Below, in pieces: positions 55,332-63,996 of a DNA stretch of 64,000 nucleotides. This stretch comes from Planomonospora sp. ID67723 (GTDB taxonomy: Bacteria > Actinomycetota > Actinomycetes > Streptosporangiales > Streptosporangiaceae), in contig NZ_JABTEZ010000004.1 of the NCBI RefSeq assembly GCF_015711605.1, positions 124,001 to 188,000 on the forward strand, read 5' to 3'. The position numbers were made by a program, and so were the translations under genes. The notes under the pieces are model-generated. The model was not told where the DNA came from and made no database searches. It worked only from the letters and a program-made list of their open reading frames with translations. The stretch's first letter is position 1. Every line of letters begins with the position of its first letter.

Positions 55332-56204
55332 TCACAGCCACTCGTTGATTGCCGCTACGAGGACGGTTGCCTCGTAGCGGACCGCGAGTTTGTCGTACCT
55401 CGTGGCCACAGCCCGATGCCTCTTGAGGCGGTTGATACCGCACTCGACCGCATGCCGAGCCTTGTAGTCCTGCGGGTCGAACTTCGGCGGACGGCCGCCG
55501 TGGGAGCCACGTTTCTTGCGGTTGCGGGCCTGGTCGGCCTTGTCCGGGATGGTGCAGCGGATCCCGCGTCGCCGCAGGTAAGCGCGGTTCTTCCGGGAGG
55601 CATACGCCTTGTCGGCGCGCACGCGATCCGGCCGGGTGCGCGGCCTGCCCGGCCCAAGACCCGGGACACGGACCTTGTAGAACAGGCTCGAACTGCGGCG
55701 AATCGCCCCGCTGCCCGGCCGTGATCACGATGGACATGGGCTTCTGGCCCTGTTCGACAGCCAGGTGCAGCTTGGTAGTCAGGCCGCCGCGCGAGCGCCC
55801 GAGCCCGTGGTCGTCCGGCTCGACGGTGACGCCGCCGGGCGGCTCCTTCTGCAGCTCCCCTTTTTCCTCGCCCCGGCGGCGTGCTGGTGGGCCCGGCACA
55901 CCGTGGAGTCGACGTTGATGTCCCAGGTGATCAGATCCTTCGCGTCAGCCCGGGCCTGGAGCGCGGTGAAGATCCGATGCCAGGTGCCGTTGCGCTGCCA
56001 CCGGCGGAACAGGTCGTACATCCGGCCCCACGGCCCATACTCGGTGGGTATGTCCCGCCACGGGATGCCGGTGCGGACCTGGAACCGTATGCCGTCGATC
56101 AGCTGCCGCCGGGTCCACGTCGGCGGCCGACCGGGCTTCTTGCCCTTCGGCAACAACGGTTCCAACACCGCCCATTGCGCGTCCGTCAGATCTCCACGTG
56201 CCAC
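55332..56204 (-). pseudogene. IS-B transposase (IS5 family), frameshifted
   Basis: OrfA starts at 56204 (MARGDLTDAQWAVLEPLLPK, VDSTVCRAHQHAAGARKKG with the first catalytic Asp). A run CCCCTTTTT on the plus strand (55857-55865; A5G4 on the gene strand) is the probable programmed frameshift into ELQKEPPGGVTVEPDDHGLG and RSRGGLTTKLHLAVEQGQKP. A second, non-programmed shift near 55682 separates [16 protein letters not shown] from [40 protein letters not shown] and the C-terminus [20 protein letters not shown]. The second shift inactivates it. Confidence 0.85.
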
Positions 56205-56297
56205 GGCTCAAGATCATCTCACGTCCAAGATCCACTTTCGATACACGCCCTAGGTGTGGCCCGGTGGCGGGCCGGACGGGGCTGGTAGAACTCGCAC

Positions 56298-56950
56298 GTG
56301 GCGCGCTTTGATGTGACCGATGCCGAGTGGGCGTTGATCGAGCGGTGTCTGCCGGTGGCGGCCACCGGGCCGCTGCCGCGGCGGGCACGGGATCAGTTCA
56401 ACGGGATCCTGTGGCGGTTTCGCACCGGGTCCGGCTGGCGTGATGTCCCCGAACGCTACGGGCCCTGGTCGACCATCTACTCCCGGTTCAACGCCTGGGC
56501 CAAGGCCGGGGTGTTCCAAGGGCTGATGGACGCGCTGATCGCCGAGGCCGCATCGCGCGGGCAGGCCGGGTTGGAGCTGGTCAGCGTGGACTCCACGATC
56601 GTGCGGGCGCATCAGGAGTCGGCCGGGCTGGCCGTGGCCGGGGAGACGCTGGATGCGCTGGAGCAGGCCCTGACCGAGGAAAAGGGGGCTGCGCTGCCGC
56701 AGCAGCCGCCATCCCCGAAAAGAAGGACCAGGCCGCCAACCGCAGGAAGAAGGGCAGCCGGGGCGGCCGGCCCGTCGGCTACGACACCGGCCTCTACAAG
56801 GAGCGCGACACCGTTGAACGCTGTTTCCAGAAGATCAAGACCTGGCGCGCTCTGGCGACCCGCTACGACAAGGCCCCGGAAAGCTACGAGGCCGGGCTCT
56901 ACCTCCGAGGCTCGGTCATGTGGCGGAAGCTCCTCACCTCAACTGCATGA
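56298..56950 (+). pseudogene. IS-A transposase copy 1, DDE core deleted
   Basis: GTG start at 56298. MARFDVTDAEWALIERCLPV, GWRDVPERYGPWSTIYSRFN and LVSVDSTIVRAHQESAGLAV (first Asp) are intact. After ALTEEKGAALPQQPPS the expected HALGRSRGGxTTKIH to second-Asp region is absent; the sequence jumps, with a frame change, to KKDQAANRRKKGSRGGRPVG, RDTVERCFQKIKTWRALATR (Glu region) and the end LLTSTA. Identical deletion in copy 2. Confidence 0.9.
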
Positions 56951-56973
56951 CCCGAACCCCGAACAGCCCCTAG

Positions 56974-57276
56974 CCGGCTTAAAGTATGCAGGTCACAGCG
57001 TTTCCAGCAGACGGACCGGGGTCCCCTGTCGGCGTCCTGACCGTCCTCGGTGGACCGGCGCCGGGGAGGTTGGCGGTGAGTCCTCCGATCAGGGCCACGA
57101 GGGCCACAGCCTGCGCCGGGCCAGCGGGTGGACTCACCGCCACTCTCACCGCAGGTCTCCACCTCGGCGCCGCGCTTGATCAGGGTGGCGGCGTAGCGCT
57201 CCATGTAGGCGGGTCGCGGGTAGCGCCTCGGACCGCTGCTTCGTGTTCGGCCCTTGCTGCCATGTGTGCGAGGTTC
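56974..57276. other. Stretch between IS-A copy 1 and the MerR-methyltransferase gene
   Basis: A minus frame (MERYAATLIKRGAEVETCGE) near 57204-57145 looks slightly protein-like, but no family or full gene is seen. Confidence 0.35.
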
Positions 57277-57307
57277 TTGACCTTCACGTGGCGTCAGGCT
57301 GCATAGT
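57277..57307 (+). promoter_or_regulatory. MerR-type promoter with 19-bp spacer, leaderless layout
   Basis: TTGACC (57277-57282), 19-base spacer, CATAGT (57302-57307). The start codon GTG is at 57315, seven bases after the -10, so transcription should begin at or beside it. The overlong spacer is the hallmark of MerR-regulated promoters. Confidence 0.7.
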
Positions 57308-57314
57308 CGGTGCC

Positions 57315-58430
57315 GTGGAGGATCACTGGACCGTGGGACACGTGGCCGAGCTGGCCGGCGTGAGCGTCCGCACGCTGCATTACTACGACGAGATCAGGCT
57401 CGTCCGGCCGTCGGCGCGGACCGCAGCCGGGTACCGGGCCTATTCGGCGGGCGACGTGGGACGGCTGCGAGAGGTGCTGGCCTACCGGCGGTTGGGCTTC
57501 GGGCTGCGGGAGGTTGCGGAACTGGTCGACGACCCGTCCACCGACGCGGTCGCGCACCTGCGCCAACTGCGCGGCCTGCTGCTGGAGCGGCGTGATCGCG
57601 CTGACGCCATGGTGGCGGCCATCGACAGGGAACTCGAGGCACGGGCGAAGGGACTGAAAGTGACACCGGAGGAGCAACTGGAGATGCTCGGTGCACGCCT
57701 GTATGACGCGATCGGCGGCGCTTACACCGCGACACGGCGTACCGAGCCGCGGATCGCCGCGCAGATCTGGGACGCGCTCGGGGATGCGCAGACGGTGCTG
57801 AACGTCGGGGCCGGCACCGGCTCCTACGAGCCTGCCGATCGCGACGTGATCGCGGTGGAGCCATCGGCGGTCATGCGGGGGCAGCGGCCTGCCGACGCGG
57901 CGCCGTGCGTGGCCGCCGCCGCGGAGAGCCTGCCGTTCGAGGACCGGTCCTTCGACGTCGCGATGGCCGTCTCCACCGTTCACCACTGGGGGGACCCGAT
58001 AGCGGGGCTGCGCGAGATGCGGCGCGTGGCCCACCGCGTGGTGGTGCTCACGTTCGACACCGACGAGCCCAGATGGCAGGACCGGTTCTGGCTTACCCGC
58101 GACTACCTGCCCGAGTTCGCCGCCGTCCTCGCGGAATTTCCTTCGCTTGCTGGCATGGCCGACGCGATCGGCGCCCGCACTGAGCTGGTGCCCATCCCGT
58201 GGGACTGTGCTGATGGCCTGTTCGAGGCGTACTGGCGCCGACCATCGGCGTATCTGGAGGATCACGTGCGTCGTGCGATGTCGGTGTGGACGAGGGTCGG
58301 GCCGGAGGCCGAGCAGCGGGCGGTGCGAAGCCTCGGCGACGATCTCGCCTCCGGCCGGTGGGCCGAGCGCAACAGCGACCTCGCCGACCTCGACGCGGCA
58401 GATCTCGGTCTCCGCCTGCTCGTAGCTTGA
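57315..58430 (+). CDS. MerR regulator fused to a SAM-dependent methyltransferase
   Basis: 371 residues from the GTG at 57315. Residues 1-~75: MerR HTH (WTVGHVAELAGVSVRTLHYY, GYRAYSAGDVGRLREVLAYR). Residues ~75-118: coiled coil and short linker ending EEQLEMLG. Residues ~125-370: class I methyltransferase, motif I VLNVGAGTGSYEP, then DVIAVEPSAVM, AAAESLPFEDRSFDVAMAVS and TVHHWGDPIAGLREMRRV. The effector domain is thus an enzyme domain, so it may sense SAM or a substrate, or methylate a product whose genes it controls. It sits alone between two inverted IS-A copies. Confidence 0.9.
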   Translation: MEDHWTVGHVAELAGVSVRTLHYYDEIRLVRPSARTAAGYRAYSAGDVGRLREVLAYRRLGFGLREVAELVDDPSTDAVAHLRQLRGLLLERRDRADAMVAAIDRELEARAKGLKVTPEEQLEMLGARLYDAIGGAYTATRRTEPRIAAQIWDALGDAQTVLNVGAGTGSYEPADRDVIAVEPSAVMRGQRPADAAPCVAAAAESLPFEDRSFDVAMAVSTVHHWGDPIAGLREMRRVAHRVVVLTFDTDEPRWQDRFWLTRDYLPEFAAVLAEFPSLAGMADAIGARTELVPIPWDCADGLFEAYWRRPSAYLEDHVRRAMSVWTRVGPEAEQRAVRSLGDDLASGRWAERNSDLADLDAADLGLRLLVA

Positions 58431-58557
58431 ACCGCGTCGCGGTGCTTGGGCGCGCAGCAGTTTCGGCATGGCAGAACCCTCCTGCCAGGAAGGATTCCCC
58501 TGGTCAGGGCGACTGAGCGGTGACAATCCCAATACCCGTTGAGGAACGCGGCACTAG

Positions 58558-59297
58558 GGGCTGTTCGGGGTTCGGGTCATGCAGTTGAGGTGAGGAGCTT
58601 CCGCCACATGACCGAGCCTCGGAGGTAGAGCCCGGCCTCGTAGCTTTCCGGGGCCTTGTCGTAGCGGGTCGCCAGAGCGCGCCAGGTCTTGATCTTCTGG
58701 AAACAGCGTTCAACGGTGTCGCGCTCCTTGTAGAGGCCGGTGTCGTAGCCGACGGGCCGGCCGCCCCGGCTGCCCTTCTTCCTGCGGTTGGCGGCCTGGT
58801 CCTTCTTTTCGGGGATGGCGGCTGCTGCGGCAGCGCAGCCCCCTTTTCCTCGGTCAGGGCCTGCTCCAGCGCATCCAGCGTCTCCCCGGCCACGGCCAGC
58901 CCGGCCGACTCCTGATGCGCCCGCACGATCGTGGAGTCCACGCTGACCAGCTCCAACCCGGCCTGCCCGCGCGATGCGGCCTCGGCGATCAGCGCGTCCA
59001 TCAGCCCTTGGAACACCCCGGCCTTGGCCCAGGCGTTGAACCGGGAGTAGATGGTCGACCAGGGCCCGTAGCGTTCGGGGACATCACGCCAGCCGGACCC
59101 GGTGCGAAACCGCCACAGGATCCCGTTGAACTGATCCCGTGCCCGCCGCGGCAGCGGCCCGGTGGCCGCCACCGGCAGACACCGCTCGATCAACGCCCAC
59201 TCGGCATCGGTCACATCAAAGCGCGCCACGTGCGAGTTCTACCAGCCCCGTCCGGCCCGCCACCGGGCCACACCTAGATCCGAACCCCAGACAGCCC
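58558..59297 (-). mobile_element. IS-A copy 2 (IS5-like, internally deleted, 740 bp)
   Basis: Ends GGGCTGTTCGGGGTTCGGGT (58558 on) and the inverted GGGCTGTCTGGGGTTCGGAT (reading left from 59297). Flanks are CTAG (58554-58557) and TTAG (59298-59301). Orientation opposite to copy 1. Same 740-bp length and same transposase deletion. Confidence 0.92.
58577..59229 (-). pseudogene. IS-A transposase copy 2, DDE core deleted
   Basis: The translation from 59229 is identical to copy 1, including the jump after ALTEEKGAALPQQPPS. It cannot supply transposase activity. Confidence 0.92.
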
Positions 59298-59301
59298 TTA
59301 G

Positions 59302-59586
59302 CGGGGGAGGGGTGGGCCCGGGCCCGGACTCAGCCTTGCCGATCTCGTACGGCGCGAATTCCTCAAGGTCGAGCTGCGCACAGGTCGGACCGCCGTACGA
59401 GTCCTCCTCGTACTCGGCGTCGTAGGCGATCACCGTGCCATCGGCGTACGACTCGACCTGCAGACAGGCGTACCCCTCGTCCTCGAGCGCCAGGTAGAAC
59501 ATGGACGTGCCCCAGCTCGCGTACTGATCCCCACGATCTTCATCCCAGGGCCGCCGGAAGTACCCTCACTTCCACTTGAACTTCAC
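59302..59586 (-). pseudogene. Small conserved actinomycete protein (DUF6881-like) broken by a stop codon and IS-A
   Basis: A GTG at 59586 directly follows the stop of the upstream gene (TGAGTG). It reads MKFKWK, a TGA at codon 7 where TGG would give Trp, then GYFRRPWDEDRGDQYASWGT, MFYLALEDEGYACLQVESYA, TVIAYDAEYEEDSYGGP and LDLEEFAPYEIGKAE. The C-terminus is cut by IS-A copy 2. Translation could restart at the ATG at 59502. Confidence 0.65.
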
Positions 59587-60009
59587 TCACGCTTTCCCTT
59601 CGCCGAGGTTCGGGAGTTTCTCCATATAAGAGACGGCCCGGCGAAGGAGCGGAATGGTGACCGACCCGCCTCCTACAAGGGCGATCTGCAGCGCCTCGAG
59701 CACCTGATCACGAGCGACCCGCTCTTCGTCACATCGTTCGAGGTGGTAGTAAACGCATTCCTCGCAGTCCTTCATCACGGACACCACGAGGCCGAGCAGT
59801 TCCTTGACCGAGACGGGCAGGGCGCCGGGCGCGTACGCTGCTCCGTCCAACGAGAAGAAGGATTCGAACAACGAGCCGCTGCCGCGCAGGCGCTCATTTC
59901 CGTCGGCTCTGGCCCTGCGGAAAGCTTCCGGAGAAGGCGTCAAAGTCAGATGTTCGCGGGGATGACGTGCGGCATCGGCCTGAGGGCCTGTGGAACCAGA
60001 CATGGGCAT
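59587..60009 (-). CDS. Carboxymuconolactone decarboxylase / AhpD-like protein
   Basis: 140 residues. VSVKELLGLVVSVMKDCEEC, VYYHLERC carries the CxxC...H redox motif of the AhpD/CMD superfamily (CEECVYYH). VTIPLLRRAVSYMEKL ends the helical core. Probably a peroxidase-related or thiol-redox protein. Cotranscribed with the small protein that follows (stop and start adjacent). Confidence 0.88.
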   Translation of the reverse strand: MPMSGSTGPQADAARHPREHLTLTPSPEAFRRARADGNERLRGSGSLFESFFSLDGAAYAPGALPVSVKELLGLVVSVMKDCEECVYYHLERCDEERVARDQVLEALQIALVGGGSVTIPLLRRAVSYMEKLPNLGEGKA

Positions 60010-60192
60010 TCTGCTCTGTCGATGAGTTAAGCACCAATGATGATTTCTGCACGGAGTATCAGGGAGGCTTATGCTGCCCGTAGCGCCAGTGCCATGTGCG
60101 GCGGTCGAGGCTCATTGCGTGTGCGGCGTCGCCGAGCAGCGCGATCCGACCGGTGGCACCCCACGGCAGTTCATCTACCGCCCACCCAGCCC

Positions 60193-61032
60193 CTATGCCG
60201 TGAAGAAGTCAGCGAGTGCGCGTGCGATCTGGCCGGGCGCGTTCTCCGTGGGGATGTGTCCTGCATCCGGGATACGTATGAGTGTGGTGTGCGGGATCTC
60301 CGAGGCGAACCGCTCGGCGTACTCCACCTTCTGGAAGCCGTCGTCCTCGCCCCAGATCAGCAGCTTGGGTGTGGTGTTCTGTCGCAGGGCGGGGACGATA
60401 TCCCGGGTGTAGCGGTTGTCGGCTGCGCCCACCATGGCCATCCAGGAGCGGCGAACCCGCGCATCGGTCCACGGGTCCAGATAGTCCGTGATCCGCTGTT
60501 CCGTGGCGGCACCGGCCAGCGCTTGTGTCACGGCTTGCCGGCGGGCGGCGAGAATCTCCTCGGCGGTGATTGCGGCGACGACCACCGGGTCTCGGAACCG
60601 GGCCACGCTGGGGACCGGCCAGGAGTCGTACGTGACCGAGTTGACCAATGCCAGCCGGGACACCTCCAGCCGATCGTGGACGAGGAGGTGCTGAGCGACG
60701 GCGCCGCCGATGTCATGACCCGCTACGGCGATCGGCCCCGAGAGCTTCAGCGCGGAGGCGAAGCGCGCCACCCAGTCCGCGAGGGCTGGGACCGTGCCCG
60801 TTTCCAGGGTGAGTTCGCCTCCCGAGCACCCAAGTCCGGGGAGGTCTACCGCTATGGGTCGTAGCCCCGCCGCGCCCAGACGGTCCATCACCGGAAGCCA
60901 GACCCGGCTCCAGTAGGTTCCGTGCAGCAGGAGCACGGCCGGGCCGTTCTGCTCCACGGTCAGGTAGCTGGCCGACTCGCCGTCGACCTGGATCTCGGTC
61001 CGCAGCACCGTCGATTCGGTGATTTCGCTCAT
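60193..61032 (-). CDS. Alpha/beta hydrolase with Asp nucleophile (epoxide hydrolase / dehalogenase-like)
   Basis: 279 residues from the ATG at 61032. VLLLHGTYWSRVWLPVMDRL (oxyanion HG), PIAVDLPGLGCSGG, nucleophile elbow IAVAGHDIGGAVAQHLLVHD with Asp instead of Ser, LLIWGEDDGFQKVEYAERFA (acid) and DAGHIPTENAP (His). An Asp nucleophile defines epoxide hydrolases and haloalkane/fluoroacetate dehalogenases. Divergent from the GlxA-type regulator, 70 bases apart, which may control it. Confidence 0.88.
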   Translation of the reverse strand: MSEITESTVLRTEIQVDGESASYLTVEQNGPAVLLLHGTYWSRVWLPVMDRLGAAGLRPIAVDLPGLGCSGGELTLETGTVPALADWVARFASALKLSGPIAVAGHDIGGAVAQHLLVHDRLEVSRLALVNSVTYDSWPVPSVARFRDPVVVAAITAEEILAARRQAVTQALAGAATEQRITDYLDPWTDARVRRSWMAMVGAADNRYTRDIVPALRQNTTPKLLIWGEDDGFQKVEYAERFASEIPHTTLIRIPDAGHIPTENAPGQIARALADFFTA

Positions 61033-61102
61033 GTGCCCACTGTGGCCGAGGCCGGTCTTCCGGCCGAGAGTCTTGAATGACACCCTTGGATACATTCTTG
61101 CC

Positions 61103-62053
61103 ATGTCGCTTCATCGCGTGGTGGCCCTGCTCACCCCGCCGCAGTCGCCCTTCGAACTGGCCTGTGCGTTCGAGGTCTTCGGTATCGCCCCGCCGGACGC
61201 GCCGCCCCGCTACAGCTTCCGGGTCTGCGCCGAGCACCCGGGACTTCTGCCGACCGGCGCCGGCTACACGATGCTCGTCGAGGCGGGGCTGTCCGCTCTA
61301 CAGGAGGTGGACACCGTGATCGTCCCCGGCCGCCAGCCTCCCGACACGCCTGTGTCGCCGGATGTCATCGAGGCGCTGCGCGGCGCCCACCGGCGCGGTG
61401 CGAGGATTGTCGCGATCTGCACGGGGGCGTTCGTCCTGGCTCAAGCCGGACTGCTCGACGGCCGCCGCGCCACCACCCACTGGCGCAGCGCCGCCCGGTT
61501 CGCCGCCGCCTTCCCCGAGGTGCCGGTGGATCCGGACGTGCTCTTCGTGGACCACGGTGACGTGGCGACCAGTGCCGGGACCGGCGCGGGCATCGACCTG
61601 TGCCTGCACCTGGTGCGCTGCGACCACGGGGCGGCCTACGCCGCACAGATCGCCCGGCGCATGGTCCTGCCGCCGCACCGCGAGGGAAGCCAGCTCCAGT
61701 ACGCCGCACAGCCCGCACCGGCCAGGACGGACGAGTCGTTGGCGCCGCTGCTGGAGTGGGCCACCTCCCACCTCGACACCAGGCTGACCCTCGGCCACCT
61801 CGCCGAGCGCGCCGGCTTGTCCAGCCGAACCCTCGCCCGGCGGTTCACCGAACAGCTCGGCACCAGCCCGGGACAGTGGCTGCTCGGCCGACGCCTTGAT
61901 GCGGCACGGATACTGCTGGAACAGACCGACCTCCCGGTGGAAGCCATCGCCACCCGGGTCGGCCTCGCCTCGGCGGCCAACCTGCGCCGCCGTTTCCGGG
62001 CACATCTCGGCACCACACCCGGCGCATACCGGCGGACCTTCAGTCAAACCTGA
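61103..62053 (+). CDS. GlxA-family AraC-type transcriptional regulator
   Basis: 316 residues from the ATG at 61103. The N-terminal DJ-1/PfpI-like domain (SLHRVVALLTPPQSPFELAC, GARIVAICTGAFVLAQAGLL with Cys in CTGAF, ATTHWRSAARFAAAFPEVPV) is followed by an AraC double HTH (LTLGHLAERAGLSSRTLARR, LPVEAIATRVGLASAANLRR). GATase1-like sensors of this kind usually regulate neighbouring catabolic genes. The -10-like TACATT (61091-61096) lies seven bases before the ATG, so a leaderless mRNA is possible. Confidence 0.93.
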   Translation: MSLHRVVALLTPPQSPFELACAFEVFGIAPPDAPPRYSFRVCAEHPGLLPTGAGYTMLVEAGLSALQEVDTVIVPGRQPPDTPVSPDVIEALRGAHRRGARIVAICTGAFVLAQAGLLDGRRATTHWRSAARFAAAFPEVPVDPDVLFVDHGDVATSAGTGAGIDLCLHLVRCDHGAAYAAQIARRMVLPPHREGSQLQYAAQPAPARTDESLAPLLEWATSHLDTRLTLGHLAERAGLSSRTLARRFTEQLGTSPGQWLLGRRLDAARILLEQTDLPVEAIATRVGLASAANLRRRFRAHLGTTPGAYRRTFSQT

Positions 62054-62335
62054 CGGCGTAGTCGGGTGTTCATGCACACGCGAGCGGGTGCGCAGGCGGG
62101 TCGCGTCCAGATCGCGGCATTCGAGCAGTAGCCTCCAGCTCCCACTCTCTGCGCCTCGGCAGGGACCCTTTCTCCCGAACCGATGTCGCTACGGTCCGGT
62201 ACCGCGGCCCGTACTCCGCGGGGCCTCGCTCGCCCAGCGGCAGGTGAGGCTCGACCAAGGACCACTCGTTGGCTTTGCCTGTGAGAACCGGATCTGGATC
62301 AAAGTCCGTGAAGCGGTGACTGCGGGTGACGATCA

Positions 62336-63470
62336 CTAGTGGGTGAGGAGCACGCGCTTGCGGAGGAGGGCAAAGCCCGCTCGGCCGAATATCTGACGTT
62401 TGATCATCTTGATCCGGTTGACGTGACCTTCCACTGGACCTGAGTTCCACGGCAGGGTGAGACCGGCGGTAACGGCGTCAAGATCGCGCTCTAAGCCGCT
62501 GGCGAAGCCGTGGAGGGAGGGCAGGTCATCGGCCTCGACTGCGGCGAGCCAGGCCGGAAGATCCTGGCCCTGGCGCTTGGTGAGCATGATGGCAAAAGAA
62601 CGCACATGTTTGCTGAGCGCGGCCAGCTCAGGACAGCGGGCCAGGACAGCCTTGAGCTGCAGATGGAGGGATTCCTCCAGGCGGTCGGGGTGGGTGGTGA
62701 TCCAGCCGGTGACCTTGCGGGCCGAAGGAGTCGGCGGTGCGACAGGGTGGGGTGCGCGCAAGGGGCGCAGATAGTCACTGAGCGCGGCGTAGCTGCCGCA
62801 ATAGCCCAGTGCGGTGATTTCCTTCAGCAGCCGGGTGGCGTTGCGTTCGCCTTCGTGCCAGTGCTGGTGCAGGTAGGGCTTGAAGTCATCGACCATGCTG
62901 GGCTTGGTGGTCCACTGACCCCACAGCAGATCCTCAGCCGTGGCGGCATGGGCGTAGCGGATCACGGTGCGGCCGCTCATGCCAAGCTGGCGGGCGATGC
63001 TGCGCAGGCTGTGGCCAGCCGCTTTCAGCTCATGGATGCGCCTTCAGCATAAGCGCTGGTCCGGTCGCGGCAGATCACCTCGACGTCGGGGTGCTGGCGC
63101 AGCCAGTCGGCCAGGGTGGTGGCCTGGCGGTCGGCCAGCAGGTCGATGGACCGGTGAGTGACCATATCGAGCAGGACGGTGCCGTAGCTGTTGCCGCGGC
63201 GGATGGCGAAGTCGTCCACGCGCAGCACGGTGATCTGGCCGATCTGGGGATCGGGCAGGGCGTGGATTAGCCGGATCAGAGTGGAACGGCTGGCGGTCAA
63301 GCCGAGCACACGCACCAATCGTGTGCCGGCGCGACCGGCCAGAGCCAGCGCGACGGTTTCCAGCACGCTGCGAAGCAGCCGGGTGCGGCGAGCATGGCGC
63401 TGGGTCAGTGCTGGGACCTGCTCGGCAAAGGTGCGCATTTCACCGCGTTGGAGTCCGGGCCTTGGAAGGA
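62336..63470 (-). pseudogene. ISL3-family transposase remnant 3
   Basis: The N-terminal zinc finger is lost. [40 protein letters not shown] (first Asp), [15 protein letters not shown] run to ~63050, then a frame change and deletion lead to [60 protein letters not shown] and LTLPWNSGPVEGHVNRIKMI to the natural end RVLLTH. About 60-70 codons are missing in the middle. Confidence 0.85.
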
Positions 63471-63564
63471 CAGTCCTTGGCGATGGTGGCGCGATCAACG
63501 CGCCGCGCAGCCGTGGGCAGCGCCAGATCGACGAGTCAGGAGGCACCCATCGGGAGAGAGAAGT

Positions 63565-63996
63565 TTATCTATGTGCCGTCGGCCACGCCCAAGCGACCCA
63601 TGTGATGACCATCAGGAGCGCTATCTCGATCAGGGTTCCGACGATGTAGTAGACCCAGCTCTCACCGATGAGCGAAGCCGCTGCGGTTACCACGTAGAAC
63701 AGGCTGACCACGATGTTGGCGATCCGGTTGACCCGCGCCTGGGCGAGCAGCGAGACGACGACCATCAACGCCGCGACGACGATGTACAGCGTCGTGAGCG
63801 CAAGGAACGTCTGGTCGATCGCGAACTCGGTGCCGGACACCTCGCCGGCGAGCACTCCGTTGATCACATCAGCGCGGTAGAAGCCGAAGATGTCGACGTA
63901 GGCGAACACCAACAACGTGGTGACCCATAAGCCGCAGAGCACGACCTTGACGTCGACCTTGGCGTCAAGAAGTTCGCTCGCCTGATTTCCGTTCAC
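63565..63996 (-). CDS. DUF6326-like four-helix membrane protein
   Basis: 143 residues from the GTG at 63996; the window ends four bases later, so an upstream start cannot be excluded. Four membrane segments (about 18-38, 67-88, 93-112, 117-138) with VLCGLWVTTLLVFAYVDIFG, FYRADVINGVLAGEVSGTEF and VNRIANIVVSLFYVVTAAAS, the DUF6326 pattern. Function unknown. Confidence 0.78.
   Translation of the reverse strand: MNGNQASELLDAKVDVKVVLCGLWVTTLLVFAYVDIFGFYRADVINGVLAGEVSGTEFAIDQTFLALTTLYIVVAALMVVVSLLAQARVNRIANIVVSLFYVVTAAASLIGESWVYYIVGTLIEIALLMVITWVAWAWPTAHR

Larger units (their letters stand above)
54628..56249 (-). mobile_element. IS-B (IS5-like) carrying a VOC passenger gene, inserted in IS-A copy 1
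   Basis: Outer ends GGCGTGTATCGAAAG (54628-54642) and CTTTCGATACACGCC (56235-56249) are perfect inverted repeats. CTAG is duplicated at 54624-54627 and 56250-56253; copy 2 of IS-A has the uninterrupted sequence GATCTAGGTGTGG. The 1,622-bp element holds a degenerate transposase gene (55332-56204) plus a VOC gene and a microsatellite between the transposase end and the left terminus. Confidence 0.9.
54604..56969 (+). mobile_element. IS-A copy 1 (IS5-like, internally deleted), interrupted by IS-B
   Basis: Left end GGGGCTGTCTGGGGTTCGGA (54604 on), right end CCCGAACAGCCC (ending 56969), flanked by CTAG on both sides (54600-54603, 56970-56973). Without IS-B (54628-56249) and its duplicated CTAG, the element is 740 bp, the same as copy 2 at 58558-59297. 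Its transposase lacks the catalytic core. Confidence 0.9.
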
